The notes: generated by a model not told the origin, from the sequence alone. Positions 34,476 to 44,108 are shown, counted from the stretch's first letter. The stretch: 64,000 bases of DNA from Burkholderia sp. Bp8963 (GCF_003854275.1 NZ_QTQP01000035.1:17753-81752), one strand, 5' to 3'. Numbers and translations are program-made.

Positions 34476-35933
34476 TCAGTCGTAGAATCCCAGGATCGAC
34501 TTGATCTCCATGTACTCCTCCATCCCCTCGATTCCGTACTCGCGACCGTTGCCCGACTGCTTGTAGCCGCCGAACGGCGCCTGCGGATCCCATGCCGGAT
34601 AGTTCAGATGCACCTGCCCCGCCCGGATGCGTGCGGCCACCGCGCGTACGCGTTCCCTGTCGGTGCCCTGTACATGTGCGCCGAGCCCGTAGGCCGTGTC
34701 GTTCGCGATGGCGATCGCTTCTTCCACGGTGTCGTATGGAAGGATCGCGAGGACCGGACCGAAGATCTCCTGCTGTGCGATCGTCATGTCGGTGCGCACA
34801 TCGGAGAAAATCGTCGGCCGCGCATAAAAGCCACGGTCGAAACCCGCAGGCCGCCCGGGTCCGCCGGCGATCAGCTTCGCGCGTTCGTCGATGCCCGCGT
34901 CGATCATCTGCGCGACGCGCCCGAATTGCGCGCGATTGGCCAACGGCCCATGCGTCGTTGCTTCGACGAACGGATCGCCGACAACGAGCCTTTGCGTTGC
35001 CGCGACGGCCAGTTCCTCGACCGCGCCGAGCACGTTGCGCGGCACGATCATGCGGGTCGGTGCGCTGCACGATTGCCCCATGTTCCGGAACGCGGCGGCC
35101 ACGCCCGGCGCAATGGCCTGATGAAGGTCCGCATCCGGCAACACGATGTTCGGCGATTTGCCGCCAAGCTCCTGCGCAACGCGCTTGACAGTCGGGGCCG
35201 CCGCCTGCGCAACGAGCACGCCGGCACGCGTCGACCCGGTGATCGACACCATGTCGACCTCCGGGTGCGACGCAAGCGCGGCGCCCACCTCCTCGCCGCT
35301 GCCGCTTGCCAGGTTGAATACGCCCGCGGGCACGCCCGCATCGGCGATCACTTCCGCGAACAGCAGCGCGCTGAGCGGCGACAGCTCGCTGGGCTTCAGC
35401 ACGACCGTGCAGCCTGCCGCGAGGGCCGGCCCGACCTTCGCGGTGATCTGATAGATCGGCCAGTTCCACGGCGTGATCAGCGCGCACACGCCGATCGGCT
35501 CGCGTACGACCGCGGTCGTCCCGCGCCGCTTGACGAACGGGTAGCTCGCCAGGTTGTCGCGCGCGACCCGGATATGTTCGGCCGCGAGCGGCACATGCGC
35601 GCCGCGCGCATAGCCGATCGGCGCGCCCATTTCCATCGCGAGCGCCGTGGCGAACAGCTCGGCGCGCTCCAGCATCAACGCATGCACGCGATCGAGCAGC
35701 GCGGCGCGCGCTTGCGGCGACGTGGCCGCCCACCGTTCGAAGGCGTTGCGCGCGGCGATTGCGGCCCGGTCGGCGTCGCGTGCGCTGCCGAGCGGGATCT
35801 CGCACAGCGTGTCCTCGGTGGACGGGCACACGACCGCGAACCGGTCGTCGCCGTCGGGCAACACCCAGTCGCCGTCGATGAAGAAGCGATCCAGCCTGCC
35901 GGCTTGCATCAGGTGAGTAACGGGAGAATTCAT
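34476..35933 (-). CDS. NAD(P)-dependent aldehyde dehydrogenase
   Basis: 485 aa ALDH superfamily. ITPWNWPIYQITAKVGPALA (cofactor region), VSITGSTRAG, QELGGKSPNIVLPD (general-base Glu) and FRNMGQSCSAPTRM (nucleophile Cys) are intact, as is EIFGPVLAILPY. Oxidises an aldehyde made by a neighbouring amine oxidase or aminotransferase is the likely role. Its ATG forms an ATGA overlap with the stop of a decayed FAD oxidoreductase remnant (35932-36119), showing that an oxidase-dehydrogenase pair was once coupled here. Confidence 0.9.
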   Translation of the reverse strand: MNSPVTHLMQAGRLDRFFIDGDWVLPDGDDRFAVVCPSTEDTLCEIPLGSARDADRAAIAARNAFERWAATSPQARAALLDRVHALMLERAELFATALAMEMGAPIGYARGAHVPLAAEHIRVARDNLASYPFVKRRGTTAVVREPIGVCALITPWNWPIYQITAKVGPALAAGCTVVLKPSELSPLSALLFAEVIADAGVPAGVFNLASGSGEEVGAALASHPEVDMVSITGSTRAGVLVAQAAAPTVKRVAQELGGKSPNIVLPDADLHQAIAPGVAAAFRNMGQSCSAPTRMIVPRNVLGAVEELAVAATQRLVVGDPFVEATTHGPLANRAQFGRVAQMIDAGIDERAKLIAGGPGRPAGFDRGFYARPTIFSDVRTDMTIAQQEIFGPVLAILPYDTVEEAIAIANDTAYGLGAHVQGTDRERVRAVAARIRAGQVHLNYPAWDPQAPFGGYKQSGNGREYGIEGMEEYMEIKSILGFYD

Positions 35934-36119
35934 TGCAGGGTGTCCTTGAGTCGATACCAGGCACCGACGAACAGCAGGAACCAGGGCTTACCGAAGTCCC
36001 CGGGAATCACCGGCGAGTCGAAACCTTTCCAGGGTTGAGATCGGTGCGTCCGTCCATGATCTGCGCCATCAGCGTCCCCATAAGCGTGGCCATGTGCGTG
36101 CCGTGGCCGCTATAGCCGG
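35932..36119 (-). pseudogene. 3' remnant of an FAD-dependent amine oxidase gene
   Basis: About 190 bases closely resemble the 3' end of the intact oxidase at 53030-54307 (plus-strand text begins CATTGCAGGGTGTCCTTGAG in both). Codons for GHGTHMATLMGTLMA and MDGR.DLNP can still be read, then small changes break the frame; the last residues and stop (LQ-stop) are preserved as DNA. The 5' 1.1 kb is gone, replaced by the next oxidoreductase's 3' flank. Confidence 0.78.
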
Positions 36120-36183
36120 GTGCGTTCCGGATCGAAGTGCCTCATCCGGAGGCCGCCACCCGCACCCGCGTGACGGTCAGGCG

Positions 36184-37509
36184 CTAGAAATCGGCGACCT
36201 TGCCCCATGTGGACTCGCTGAACCGGCCGGGCCGGTACGGCACCGGGTCCACGAACGGTTGCGCACCGGTCGCGAGATCCGCGATCAGGTGCCCGGCGCC
36301 CGGTCCGATCCCGAAGCCGTGTCCCGAAAACCCGGCCGCGAGGATCAGCCCCGGCACGCCCGGTACTTCGCCGATGCCCGGCACGCCATCCGGCGTGCTG
36401 TCGACGAACCCCGCCCATGCGTGCGTGATCTTCGCGTCGCGGAGTTCGGGCAGCAGTTCGACTGCACGGCGGTAGGTTTCATTGACCGTCGGCATGTCGG
36501 GCTTCGGATCCAGAATGCGTACGGCCTCCATCGGCGTCGGCGCATCGAGGCGCCAGCGCTTCAGCGTTTCATGGCCGCCGCGCACCCCTTCGAGGCCGCC
36601 CGGCAGAAGATTGCGCCAGCGTTTCGCGAACATCGGCACGAACTGCGGCGCGAAGCGCAGGAACTGCGGTGTCAGGTCCACGCGCGCGCGCCCGCTGATC
36701 GCCAGTGCGTAGCGTCCGTCGCTGCGGCGCGTAACGGACACGCCGGACGTGTACATCGCTTCCGGCAGCGGATGCTCGACGGGCGACACGCTCAGGATCG
36801 ACTGACGGATCGACGCCTGCGGAAAACGGATGCCGAGCTGGTGGCAGAACGACGACGCCCATGCGCCGCCGGCGAGCACGACCGTCCTCGTCTTGATGAC
36901 GCCGGCCTCCGTGACGACGCCGCTGGCACGCCCGCCCTCGAGTTCGATGCCGCGCGCCGCGCACTGCTGATGGACACTGCCGCCGAGCTTCATCAGTGCG
37001 GCGGCCACGGCCGGCGCTGCCTTCCCCGGATCGGCCGTGCCGTCGCTCGGCGAGAACACGCCGCCTTTCCACTGCCGCCCGGTCGCGTGCCCGCGCTCGG
37101 TGGCCTGCTTGCCGTCGAGCATGTACGTCGTCACGCCCGCGGTTTTCGCGAACTCGCCCCAGTCGGCCCAGCGGGACAGCTCGGCGTCGTCATTGCTCAG
37201 ATACAACAACCCGCAGCGGTGAAAGCCCGTGTCTTCGCCGGATTCGGCGGCGAATCGCTCCCACAGATCGATGCTCTTGCTCGCCATCGGCAATTCGCGC
37301 TCGTCGCGGTTCTGCTGCCGGCACCAGCCCCAGTTGCGGCTCGACTGCTCGGCGCCGATGCGCCCCTTCTCGACGAGCGCGACCGACACCCCGCGCCGGG
37401 CGAGGTAATAGGCGGTAAACACGCCGATGATGCCGCCGCCGATCACGACGACATCTGCCGAAGCCGGCGGCGTGGCCAGGGTTTCTATATGGCGCAGCGG
37501 AGGGGACAT
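36184..37509 (-). CDS. FAD-binding oxidoreductase (DAO family)
   Basis: 441 aa D-amino-acid-oxidase/glycine-oxidase-fold flavoenzyme. Dinucleotide motif VVVIGGGIIGVFTAYYLARR at residues about 19-38; SSRNWGWCRQQNRDERELPM near 55; C-terminal AAGFSGHGFGIGPGAGHLIA closes the FAD site. Likely oxidises a secondary or primary amine of an amino acid. Start ATG 37509 follows the cupin gene stop by 2 bases, so the two are one transcription unit. Confidence 0.87.
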   Translation of the reverse strand: MSPPLRHIETLATPPASADVVVIGGGIIGVFTAYYLARRGVSVALVEKGRIGAEQSSRNWGWCRQQNRDERELPMASKSIDLWERFAAESGEDTGFHRCGLLYLSNDDAELSRWADWGEFAKTAGVTTYMLDGKQATERGHATGRQWKGGVFSPSDGTADPGKAAPAVAAALMKLGGSVHQQCAARGIELEGGRASGVVTEAGVIKTRTVVLAGGAWASSFCHQLGIRFPQASIRQSILSVSPVEHPLPEAMYTSGVSVTRRSDGRYALAISGRARVDLTPQFLRFAPQFVPMFAKRWRNLLPGGLEGVRGGHETLKRWRLDAPTPMEAVRILDPKPDMPTVNETYRRAVELLPELRDAKITHAWAGFVDSTPDGVPGIGEVPGVPGLILAAGFSGHGFGIGPGAGHLIADLATGAQPFVDPVPYRPGRFSESTWGKVADF

Positions 37510-37511
37510 GT

Positions 37512-38246
37512 TCAGTCTCGCTCGGTGGATGCATTGACGTTCTGCACGACGTAGAACTTCGCTACGCGTTCGCTGCTTTCCCACCCGATCGATGCGCCAC
37601 GCGGCACGAACAGCGCGTCACCGGTGCCGAGCGACAGCACGCTGCCGTCGCGCGCGGCGAACCGTACGCCGCCGTCCAGCAGGAGCATGAACTCGTTCAC
37701 GCGATGCGGACGGACGATCCGGTGATAGGGCGTCGAATCCCACGTGCCTGCGCAGTACGCGGCGCCGTCGTCGACAAACACGTTGTCGCTGCGGCATTGC
37801 GGCGCCGGGCCGAGCAGCACCTCCGCCGGCAGCGTTGCCGACGGTTTGAAGTCGGCGTCCGCGCGCAGCGCAAAGACGCCGCGCTTCGTCGGTGTCGTGC
37901 ACGCGGCCGCGCAGAACAGCAGCAGTACCGGCGATTGCGCGGCGATGCGAAGCGCGGTGCCGCCGCCGATGACGGCGCCTTGTCGCGGGCCGAGCACCAG
38001 CGGCGCGGCCCCGGCCGCCTCGAGCGTCAGCTCGCCTTCGACGACGACGATCGTTTCGATGTGCGGAAAGCTCGGCACGTCGAGCTCGCCGACGAAGCCG
38101 ATACGCCCCGCGGCCATCGCGTCGGGCCCTTCCCATGCAATCTCCCGGTGTTGCGCGAACGGATCGCGCTCGCCGAACGCCTGCTGGCGGAATGCGGTTG
38201 AAGAAGGTGTGCCATCGGCACGGTGCAACACGAAAGCTGCGGTCAT
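37512..38246 (-). CDS. Cupin-domain protein (two cupin folds)
   Basis: 244 aa with two beta-barrel halves: residues about 40-110 (IETIVVVEGELTLEAAG, PRQGAVIGGGTALRI) and about 160-240 (RPHRVNEFMLLLDGGVRFAA, GTGDALFVPRGASIGW). This resembles Cupin_3/bicupin proteins such as ureidoglycine-aminohydrolase-like enzymes, but the metal-binding His residues are few, so a binding or sensory role is possible. Partner of the DAO-family oxidase downstream. ATG 38246 chosen; the open frame upstream is not homologous. Confidence 0.72.
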   Translation of the reverse strand: MTAAFVLHRADGTPSSTAFRQQAFGERDPFAQHREIAWEGPDAMAAGRIGFVGELDVPSFPHIETIVVVEGELTLEAAGAAPLVLGPRQGAVIGGGTALRIAAQSPVLLLFCAAACTTPTKRGVFALRADADFKPSATLPAEVLLGPAPQCRSDNVFVDDGAAYCAGTWDSTPYHRIVRPHRVNEFMLLLDGGVRFAARDGSVLSLGTGDALFVPRGASIGWESSERVAKFYVVQNVNASTERD

Positions 38247-38365
38247 TTCTGCTCCTGTGCGGTGCGTGACGGTCTCGTTGAAAACCGCCGCGCGATATCG
38301 GAAATCGTCGTTCGCCGGCTCTCCTGCCGGAAATCCTCGGATGTGCGTGCCATCCATGCTTGTGC

Positions 38366-38797
38366 TTACGCCACGCGACACGTCGCTTCGCGGCGTTCGG
38401 CGCGCGTGCGCGTTGGCGACGTACGCGCCGTCGCGCCGTCTGCCCGCGCGACCACGTAATCGCGCGGCGTGATCCCTAGCACCCGCCGGAAATGCCGGCA
38501 GAGATGGCTCTGATCGAAGAAGCCGACGTCGGTCGCGACGACCGACGGCGCGAGACCGGCGCGCAACAGGTCCTGCGCACGCCGTACCCGCACGAGGCAC
38601 AGATACCGGTGCGGCGACAACCCGGTTTCGCTGCGAAAGCGCGCGGTGAAACGCGACACGCTCAAGCCGGCCACCGCGGCGAGCGTGTCGAGATTCAGCG
38701 GCTGCGCGAACGATGCGTCGATCGTGCGCAGCACGTCGCCGATCGCCGGCGACACGGGCCGCGCGACACGAGGCGAGCCAACGAATTGCACTGTCAT
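38366..38797 (-). CDS. AraC-family transcriptional regulator, DNA-binding domain only
   Basis: 143 aa: the two HTH motifs of an AraC C-terminal domain are complete (LDTLAAVAGLSVSRFTARFR and VVATDVGFFDQSHLCRHFRR, followed by ITPRDYV), but there is no ligand-binding domain. A basic tail follows. It lies between an amine oxidase gene (24 bases upstream) and the cupin gene. A stand-alone AraC domain would act constitutively or be regulated by level; it is a candidate binder of the direct repeats described upstream of three operons in this region. Confidence 0.85.
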   Translation of the reverse strand: MTVQFVGSPRVARPVSPAIGDVLRTIDASFAQPLNLDTLAAVAGLSVSRFTARFRSETGLSPHRYLCLVRVRRAQDLLRAGLAPSVVATDVGFFDQSHLCRHFRRVLGITPRDYVVARADGATARTSPTRTRAERREATCRVA

Positions 38798-38821
38798 GTC
38801 GAATCCTCCCCGGCGCTCGCT

Positions 38822-40099
38822 TCAGTGCAGGAAATCCTGCATCCGGTAGTACGCGCCGACGAACGGCAGGAACCACGCGTGGCCGAAATGGCCGGGCATC
38901 GCGGGCCAGTCGAGCTCGCGCCACGGATTCGACGCGGCCGCACCGTACAGCACGTCGGCCATCACGCGGCCCATGTGCACCGACATCTGCACGCCGTGGC
39001 CGCTGTAGCCCATCGAGTAATAGAGCCCGTCGTGCTGGCCCGCGCGCGGCAGCCGGTCGGCGGTGATGTCGACCAGCCCGCCCCAGCAATAGTCGAGCCG
39101 CACATTGGCCAGTTCGGGAAAGTAGCCGGCCATACCGGCGCGCAGGATGTCGCCGCTTTTCGCGTCCGAGCGCGGGCTCGACATTGCGAAGCGCGCGCGG
39201 CCGCCGAACAGCAGCCGGTCGTCGGGCGTCACGCGGAAGTAATTGCCGATCTGGCGCGAGGTCACGTAGGCGCGGCGTTTCGGGAACAGCCTGTTCAGCT
39301 GCGCGGGGGGCAGCGGCTCGGTGACGACGATGAAGCTGCCGACCGGCGCGATGCGGCGCCGGAACCACGCGAACGGCCCGTGCTGCGATGCGCCTGTCGC
39401 GACGAGCACGCGATCGGCGACGATCGTGCCGCGCGTGCAGGTGATCATGTGGCGCTCGCCGTCGAGCCGCTCGAGCTGCGTGACGGCCGCATGCTCGTAG
39501 ATGCGTGCGCCGGCCTGCACGGCGGCATGCGCGAGCCCGACGCCGAACTTGCCCATGTGCATCTGCGCGCCATTGCGCTGCAGCAGCCCGCCGTAGAAGC
39601 CGTCGGAAGCGACTTCATCGCGAATCCGCGACGGCTCGATCAGTTCGATGTCCGGATCGACGTCGCGCCGCAACGCGTCGAACGTCCTGGCGAGGCTCGC
39701 GAAATGCTGCGGCTTCGCGGCGAGCTTCAGCTTGCCCGCGCGCCGGAAATCGCAGTCGATCGCATGCTCGCCGACGATCGTCTCGACGCTCCTCACCGCG
39801 CTTTCGTACGCGAGATAGAACCGCTTCGCGGGCTCAATGCCGATGCGCGCAGCGAGCGATGCGAAGTCCTGTGCGACGCCGGTGTTGCACTGCCCGCCGT
39901 TGCGGCCCGACGCTTCGCCCGCGACCTCTGCGGCTTCGAGCACGACCACCTCCACGCCACGCTGCGCGAGCGCGAGCGCCGCCGACAATCCGGTGAAGCC
40001 GCCGCCGATCACGACCACGTCCGCGCGCCCTTCGACGGGCCCCTCGCTGCCGGCGCGAAACGCGGGACGGCTATCCAGCCAGTACGATTCCAGTTTCAT
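38822..40099 (-). CDS. FAD-dependent amine oxidase (gamma-glutamylputrescine oxidase-like)
   Basis: 425 aa PuuB/OrdL-like flavoprotein. VVVIGGGFTGLSAALALAQR (FAD), SGRNGGQCNTGVAQDFASLA, RVTPDDRLLFGGRARFA and YSMGYSGHGVQMSVHMGRVM are typical. Oxidative deamination of gamma-glutamylated amines or related secondary amines is the family reaction. AAGGATCCG before ATG 40099 supports the start. It is the first gene after the promoter module at 40174-40205 and is followed by the AraC gene. Confidence 0.88.
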   Translation of the reverse strand: MKLESYWLDSRPAFRAGSEGPVEGRADVVVIGGGFTGLSAALALAQRGVEVVVLEAAEVAGEASGRNGGQCNTGVAQDFASLAARIGIEPAKRFYLAYESAVRSVETIVGEHAIDCDFRRAGKLKLAAKPQHFASLARTFDALRRDVDPDIELIEPSRIRDEVASDGFYGGLLQRNGAQMHMGKFGVGLAHAAVQAGARIYEHAAVTQLERLDGERHMITCTRGTIVADRVLVATGASQHGPFAWFRRRIAPVGSFIVVTEPLPPAQLNRLFPKRRAYVTSRQIGNYFRVTPDDRLLFGGRARFAMSSPRSDAKSGDILRAGMAGYFPELANVRLDYCWGGLVDITADRLPRAGQHDGLYYSMGYSGHGVQMSVHMGRVMADVLYGAAASNPWRELDWPAMPGHFGHAWFLPFVGAYYRMQDFLH

Positions 40100-40173
40100 C
40101 GGATCCTTCTTTTGCAAGCCGGTGACGGCCGTTCATTGAGAATCATTTAATCACCGTCAAAAAGTGCAGTTGC

Positions 40174-40205
40174 CGCGTATTCGCCTGCGGTGCGCGCACA
40201 ATTCG
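40174..40205 (-). promoter_or_regulatory. Direct-repeat operator module A (upstream of amine oxidase)
   Basis: On the minus strand CGAATTGTGCG (40205-40195) and CGAATACGCG (40183-40174), 22 bases apart, followed by CAAC, a TTTTTGACGG stretch and TTAAATGATT about 50 bases before the gene. The same layout occurs at 45911-45942 and 47002-47035. Confidence 0.55.
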
Positions 40206-40287
40206 CCGTTTTGCGCGACCGCCGCAGCAGACTATGCGGAAGGCCGGCAGCCGCGGCACGCGCGATGAGCGCGCGGCGCGGCGCGCG

Positions 40288-42171
40288 CTACTGACGCACC
40301 GACTGCACCGACTGCACCGGCGCGGCGTCGGCCTGCACCGGCTCTGCCTGGAAGCGCTTGAGGTCTTCCTCGCTGCGATGGCAAAGCACCTGCGCGCCGT
40401 TCTCGAGCGTGCGCAGCACCGGTGCCGTCCGGTTGCATACGCCGTCCACCCGCATCGCGCAGCGCGACAGGAACGGACACAGCTCGCCATCGTCCGCGCG
40501 TTCGCCAATCGGCACCAGCGGCCGGTGGCAGCGCTCGGCCGCGTCGTCGAGCCAGCCCGCGCGCAGCTCCGGCGCGGACGATACGAGCAGGTGCGAATAC
40601 GGGTGATAAGGCGGCGCGCACAGCGCGTCGCGGCTGCCAGTCTCCACGCGGCGGCCCGCGTACAGCACGACGATGTCGTCGCTGATCGTGCGCACCTTCG
40701 CGATGTCGTGCGTAATGAACACATACGACACGCCGAGCTTTGCCTGCAGGTCGCGCAGCAGGTCCATGATCGCGGCGCCGACCACGGTGTCGAGTGCCGA
40801 CGTGACCTCGTCGCACAGGATCAGGTCGGGCTCGGCCGCGAGCGCGCGCGCGAGGTTCACGCGCTGCTTCTGCCCGCCGGACAGCTCGCCGGTCCGCCGC
40901 GCGGCGACCGCCTGCGGCAGCCGCACGAGTTCGAGCAGCTCCGCGACGCGCTGCCGCGCACGCGCGCCCCTGATCCCGTGATAGAACGCGAGCGGCCGCG
41001 CCAGCGTGCGCTCGACCGTATGTACCGGATTGAGCGCGGTGTCCGCGTTCTGGAACACGATCTGCACGCGGCGGTGCTGCTCCTTCGTGCGCTTGGCCGA
41101 ATCGAGCGCGAGCGGTTCGCCGTCGAGCAGGATCTGGCCGGCCGTCGCCGGCACGAGCCCCGCAATCACCTTCGCGAGCGTCGTCTTGCCGGAGCCCGAT
41201 TCGCCGATCACGCCGACCGTCTGCCCGCGCCCGATGCGCAGGTCCACTTCGTGCAGGATCACCTTCGCGGGCCACCCTCTCGCGGTACGGCCGCCGTAGC
41301 CGGCAATCGCGCCGCGCACGTCGAGCAGCGGCGTCGGCACGGCGGGCGCCGGTTTCGCTTCGCGCTGCGCATCGTTCGGCGTGACCGCCGCGATCAGGCT
41401 CTGCGTGTACGGATGCGTCGGCGCATGCAGGATCTGTTCGGTCTCGCCCGCCTCGCGGATCACGCCGTCGCTCAGCACGACGATGCGGTCGGCCATCTGC
41501 GCGACGACCGCCAGGTCGTGCGATACGTACACGGCGCTCATCCCGCAGCGCCGGATCACGCTCTTGAACGCCAGCAGCACGTCGATCTGCGTGGTCACGT
41601 CGAGCGCGGTGGTCGGCTCGTCGAGGATCACCAGGTCGGGATCGGTGATCAGTGCCATCGCGGCCATCAGTCGCTGCAACTGGCCGCCCGACACCTGGTG
41701 CGGATAGCGCTTGCCGATCGTCTCCGGTTCGGGCAGCGCGAGCGCGCGGAACAGCGCGACCGCCTTCGCCTGTGCATCGCGCTTCGTCATCGTCTTGTGG
41801 ATCAGCGCGCTCTCGATCACCTGATCGAGAATCGTGCGCGACGGGTTGAACGCGGCGGCCGCGCTCTGCGCGATATACGCGACCTTGCGGCCGCGCAGCG
41901 CGGCGAGCGCCGGCGCGGACAGCGCGCATACGTCCGTGCCGCCGAGCTTCACCGAGCCGCCGGCGATCCGGCAGCCGGCGCGCGCGTGGCCCATCAGCGA
42001 AAGCGCGATCGTCGTCTTGCCGGAGCCGGACTCGCCGATCAGCGCGAGCACTTCCCCGCGCCGGATCTCGAAGTCGACGTCGTGGACGATCGTCGTTTCG
42101 GCGCCGCCCGGGCGGCCGCCGACCACGCGCAGCCCGCGCACCTCGACGAGCGGAGTCGATTCGTGTCGCAT
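40288..42171 (-). CDS. Peptide/opine ABC transporter, fused dual ATPase (DppD-DppF-like)
   Basis: 627 aa with two complete ABC domains: the first with GESGSGKTTIALSLMGH and signature QVSGGQLQRLMAAMAL (residues about 40-210); the second with GESGSGKTTLAKVIAGL and ELSGGQKQRVNLARAL (about 330-510). Both Walker B sites (DLVILDEPTT, DLILCDEVTS) are present. The C-terminal oligopeptide-transporter Cys-rich module (CPFLSRCAMRVDGVC) is intact. Energises uptake with the two permeases upstream. Start ATG overlaps the permease stop (ATGA). Confidence 0.92.
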   Translation of the reverse strand: MRHESTPLVEVRGLRVVGGRPGGAETTIVHDVDFEIRRGEVLALIGESGSGKTTIALSLMGHARAGCRIAGGSVKLGGTDVCALSAPALAALRGRKVAYIAQSAAAAFNPSRTILDQVIESALIHKTMTKRDAQAKAVALFRALALPEPETIGKRYPHQVSGGQLQRLMAAMALITDPDLVILDEPTTALDVTTQIDVLLAFKSVIRRCGMSAVYVSHDLAVVAQMADRIVVLSDGVIREAGETEQILHAPTHPYTQSLIAAVTPNDAQREAKPAPAVPTPLLDVRGAIAGYGGRTARGWPAKVILHEVDLRIGRGQTVGVIGESGSGKTTLAKVIAGLVPATAGQILLDGEPLALDSAKRTKEQHRRVQIVFQNADTALNPVHTVERTLARPLAFYHGIRGARARQRVAELLELVRLPQAVAARRTGELSGGQKQRVNLARALAAEPDLILCDEVTSALDTVVGAAIMDLLRDLQAKLGVSYVFITHDIAKVRTISDDIVVLYAGRRVETGSRDALCAPPYHPYSHLLVSSAPELRAGWLDDAAERCHRPLVPIGERADDGELCPFLSRCAMRVDGVCNRTAPVLRTLENGAQVLCHRSEEDLKRFQAEPVQADAAPVQSVQSVRQ

Positions 42172-43154
42172 CAGTGTTCTCCCGCGGCCGCGCCGCTGCG
42201 GCGGCCGCGATGCGGCAGGCCGTCGATCAACAGGTTGACGCCCACCGTCAGGATCGCGATCGCGACCGCAGGCATGATCGCGACGGCCGACCCGTCGCCG
42301 AGGCTCGCGATGTTCTCGCGCACGAGCGAGCCGAGGTCCGCATACGGCGGCTGCACGCCGAGCCCGAGAAAGCTCAGGCCGCTCAGCAGCAGCACGACGA
42401 ACGTGAAGCGCAGCCCGGTATCGGCGAGCATCGGGTGGATCATGTTCGGCAGCATTTCGACGCACGCGATGTACAGCGCGCTCTCGCCGCGCGCCCGCGC
42501 GACCTGCACGAACTCGAGCGTGCTGATGTTGACGGCCAGCGCGCGCGCGATCCGGTACGAGCCGGGCATGTAGCTGACCGCGGCGGTCAGGATCAGCAGC
42601 GGCAGCGACGAGCCGAACGCCGCGACGAACATCAGCGCGAACATCTTCGACGGTATCGACGTGAGCGCGTCGAGCAGCCGGCTCATCGTCTCGTCGACCG
42701 CGCGGCCCGACACGGTCGCGAGCAGCCCGAGCGTCGTGCCGGTCAATGCGGCGAGCAGCACCGCGGCCAGCGCGAGCAGCACGGTCAGCCGCGTGCCGTA
42801 CAGGATCCGGCTCAGCATGTCGCGGCCGAGGAAGTCGGAGCCGAACGGCAGCTTCGCGCTGAACGGCGCGAACACGTCGGGCGTGACGATCGTGCCGACG
42901 TCGTGCGGCGCGAGCAGCGGCGCGAACGCCGCGACGAACAGCATCAGGCCGACCATCGACAGGCCGACCCGGCCACCGGTCGTCAGGTTGATGCGCACGG
43001 TGCGGCGCTTGGCGCGCGGGTCGGGGGCAGGCGCGGCGGGCGGCGTCGCGCCGCCCCACGGCGGCGGCTGGTCGCCTGACGGCGGCAGCGCGCTGCTGCG
43101 TTGTACGGGTTCGATCGGTTGCATGGGCGGCATCTCGAAAGGAGGACGAAACAC
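42171..43154 (-). CDS. Peptide/opine ABC transporter permease (DppC-like)
   Basis: 327 aa with about six membrane helices and the permease signature near VARARGESALYIACVEMLPN. N-terminal 45 residues are proline-rich and cytoplasmic. Start is uncertain: GTG 43154 abuts the preceding stop, and ATGs at 43133 and 43124 are alternatives with poor ribosome sites. Pairs with the DppB-like protein. Confidence 0.9.
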   Translation of the reverse strand: MFRPPFEMPPMQPIEPVQRSSALPPSGDQPPPWGGATPPAAPAPDPRAKRRTVRINLTTGGRVGLSMVGLMLFVAAFAPLLAPHDVGTIVTPDVFAPFSAKLPFGSDFLGRDMLSRILYGTRLTVLLALAAVLLAALTGTTLGLLATVSGRAVDETMSRLLDALTSIPSKMFALMFVAAFGSSLPLLILTAAVSYMPGSYRIARALAVNISTLEFVQVARARGESALYIACVEMLPNMIHPMLADTGLRFTFVVLLLSGLSFLGLGVQPPYADLGSLVRENIASLGDGSAVAIMPAVAIAILTVGVNLLIDGLPHRGRRSGAAAGEH

Positions 43155-44108
43155 TCAGGTGCGCAGTCGCGGGTTCGACACGATCGAGCACAGGTCGGCG
43201 AACAGCACGAGCATCAGGTACGCGACGCAGAAGATCAGCGTGCAGGCCTGGATCAGCGGGAAATCGCGGTTGCCGACGGCATCGACCATCAGGCTCGCGA
43301 GGCCCGGATAGTTGAAGATCGTCTCGACGACGATCACGCCGCCCAGCAGATACGACAGGCTCAATGCGATCGCGTTGGCGATCGGACCGATCGCGTTCGG
43401 CAGCGCATGACGCAGCACGACGCGCGCGGGACTCGCGCCCTTGAGCACGGCCATCTCGACATACGACGCGCTCAGCTGCTCGATCACTGCGGCGCGCGTC
43501 ATTCGCGCCATCTGCGCGATCACGACCGCGCACAGCGTCAGCACCGGCATCGCATAGGCGCGCAGGAGATCGTGGATGCTTTCGATCGGGCCGCTGTACG
43601 ACAGCGCAGACAGCCAGTGCAGCTTCACGGCCAGCACGAGCACGGCGATCGTCGCGATCAGGAATTCCGGCGTCGCCACGAGCGACAGCGTGCCGAGGCT
43701 GATCACGCGATCGACCACCGACTCGCGTTTGACCGCGGCGACGATGCCGAGCAGCAGCGCGATCGGCACCGACACGGCGGTCGTGATCGCCGCCAGCGTG
43801 AGCGACTTCGGCAGGCGTCCGCCAATCATCTCCGACACCGGCAGGTCGCCGGACAGCGAACGGCCGAAATCGCCGTGCAGCAGCCCCGCGAGCCAGTGCA
43901 CGTAGCGCACGTGCGCCGGCAGGTCGAGGCCGAACTGCTGGCGCAGCGCGGCGATCGTTTCCGGCGTCGCCGACTGGCCCAGCGCGGCCTGCGCGGCGTC
44001 CCCCGGCAGAAGGTTCGTGATGGTGAAGATGATCGCGGACACGATCAGCAACGTCAGCGCGGTGACCGCGATGCGCCGGCCGATCAGCCCGATGAGGATT
44101 CGGTTCAT
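43155..44108 (-). CDS. Peptide/opine ABC transporter permease (DppB-like)
   Basis: 317 aa. RIAVTALTLLIVSAIIFTIT is the first helix; ALGQSATPETIAALRQQFGL the typical DppB extracytoplasmic motif; YVEMAVLKGASPARVVLRHA the EAA coupling loop. Start ATG 44108 (GGGAG 9 bases upstream); it follows the binding-protein gene by 79 bases. Confidence 0.91.
   Translation of the reverse strand: MNRILIGLIGRRIAVTALTLLIVSAIIFTITNLLPGDAAQAALGQSATPETIAALRQQFGLDLPAHVRYVHWLAGLLHGDFGRSLSGDLPVSEMIGGRLPKSLTLAAITTAVSVPIALLLGIVAAVKRESVVDRVISLGTLSLVATPEFLIATIAVLVLAVKLHWLSALSYSGPIESIHDLLRAYAMPVLTLCAVVIAQMARMTRAAVIEQLSASYVEMAVLKGASPARVVLRHALPNAIGPIANAIALSLSYLLGGVIVVETIFNYPGLASLMVDAVGNRDFPLIQACTLIFCVAYLMLVLFADLCSIVSNPRLRT

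Noticed and set aside
33220..35964. 914-codon frame suggesting a fused protein with the M20 hydrolase
   Set aside because: The part beyond 34461 is the shadow of the aldehyde dehydrogenase, whose motifs are complete in the other frame.
40234..42573. 779-codon plus-strand frame
   Set aside because: Antisense to the dual-ATPase gene with both Walker and signature motifs; no motif of its own.
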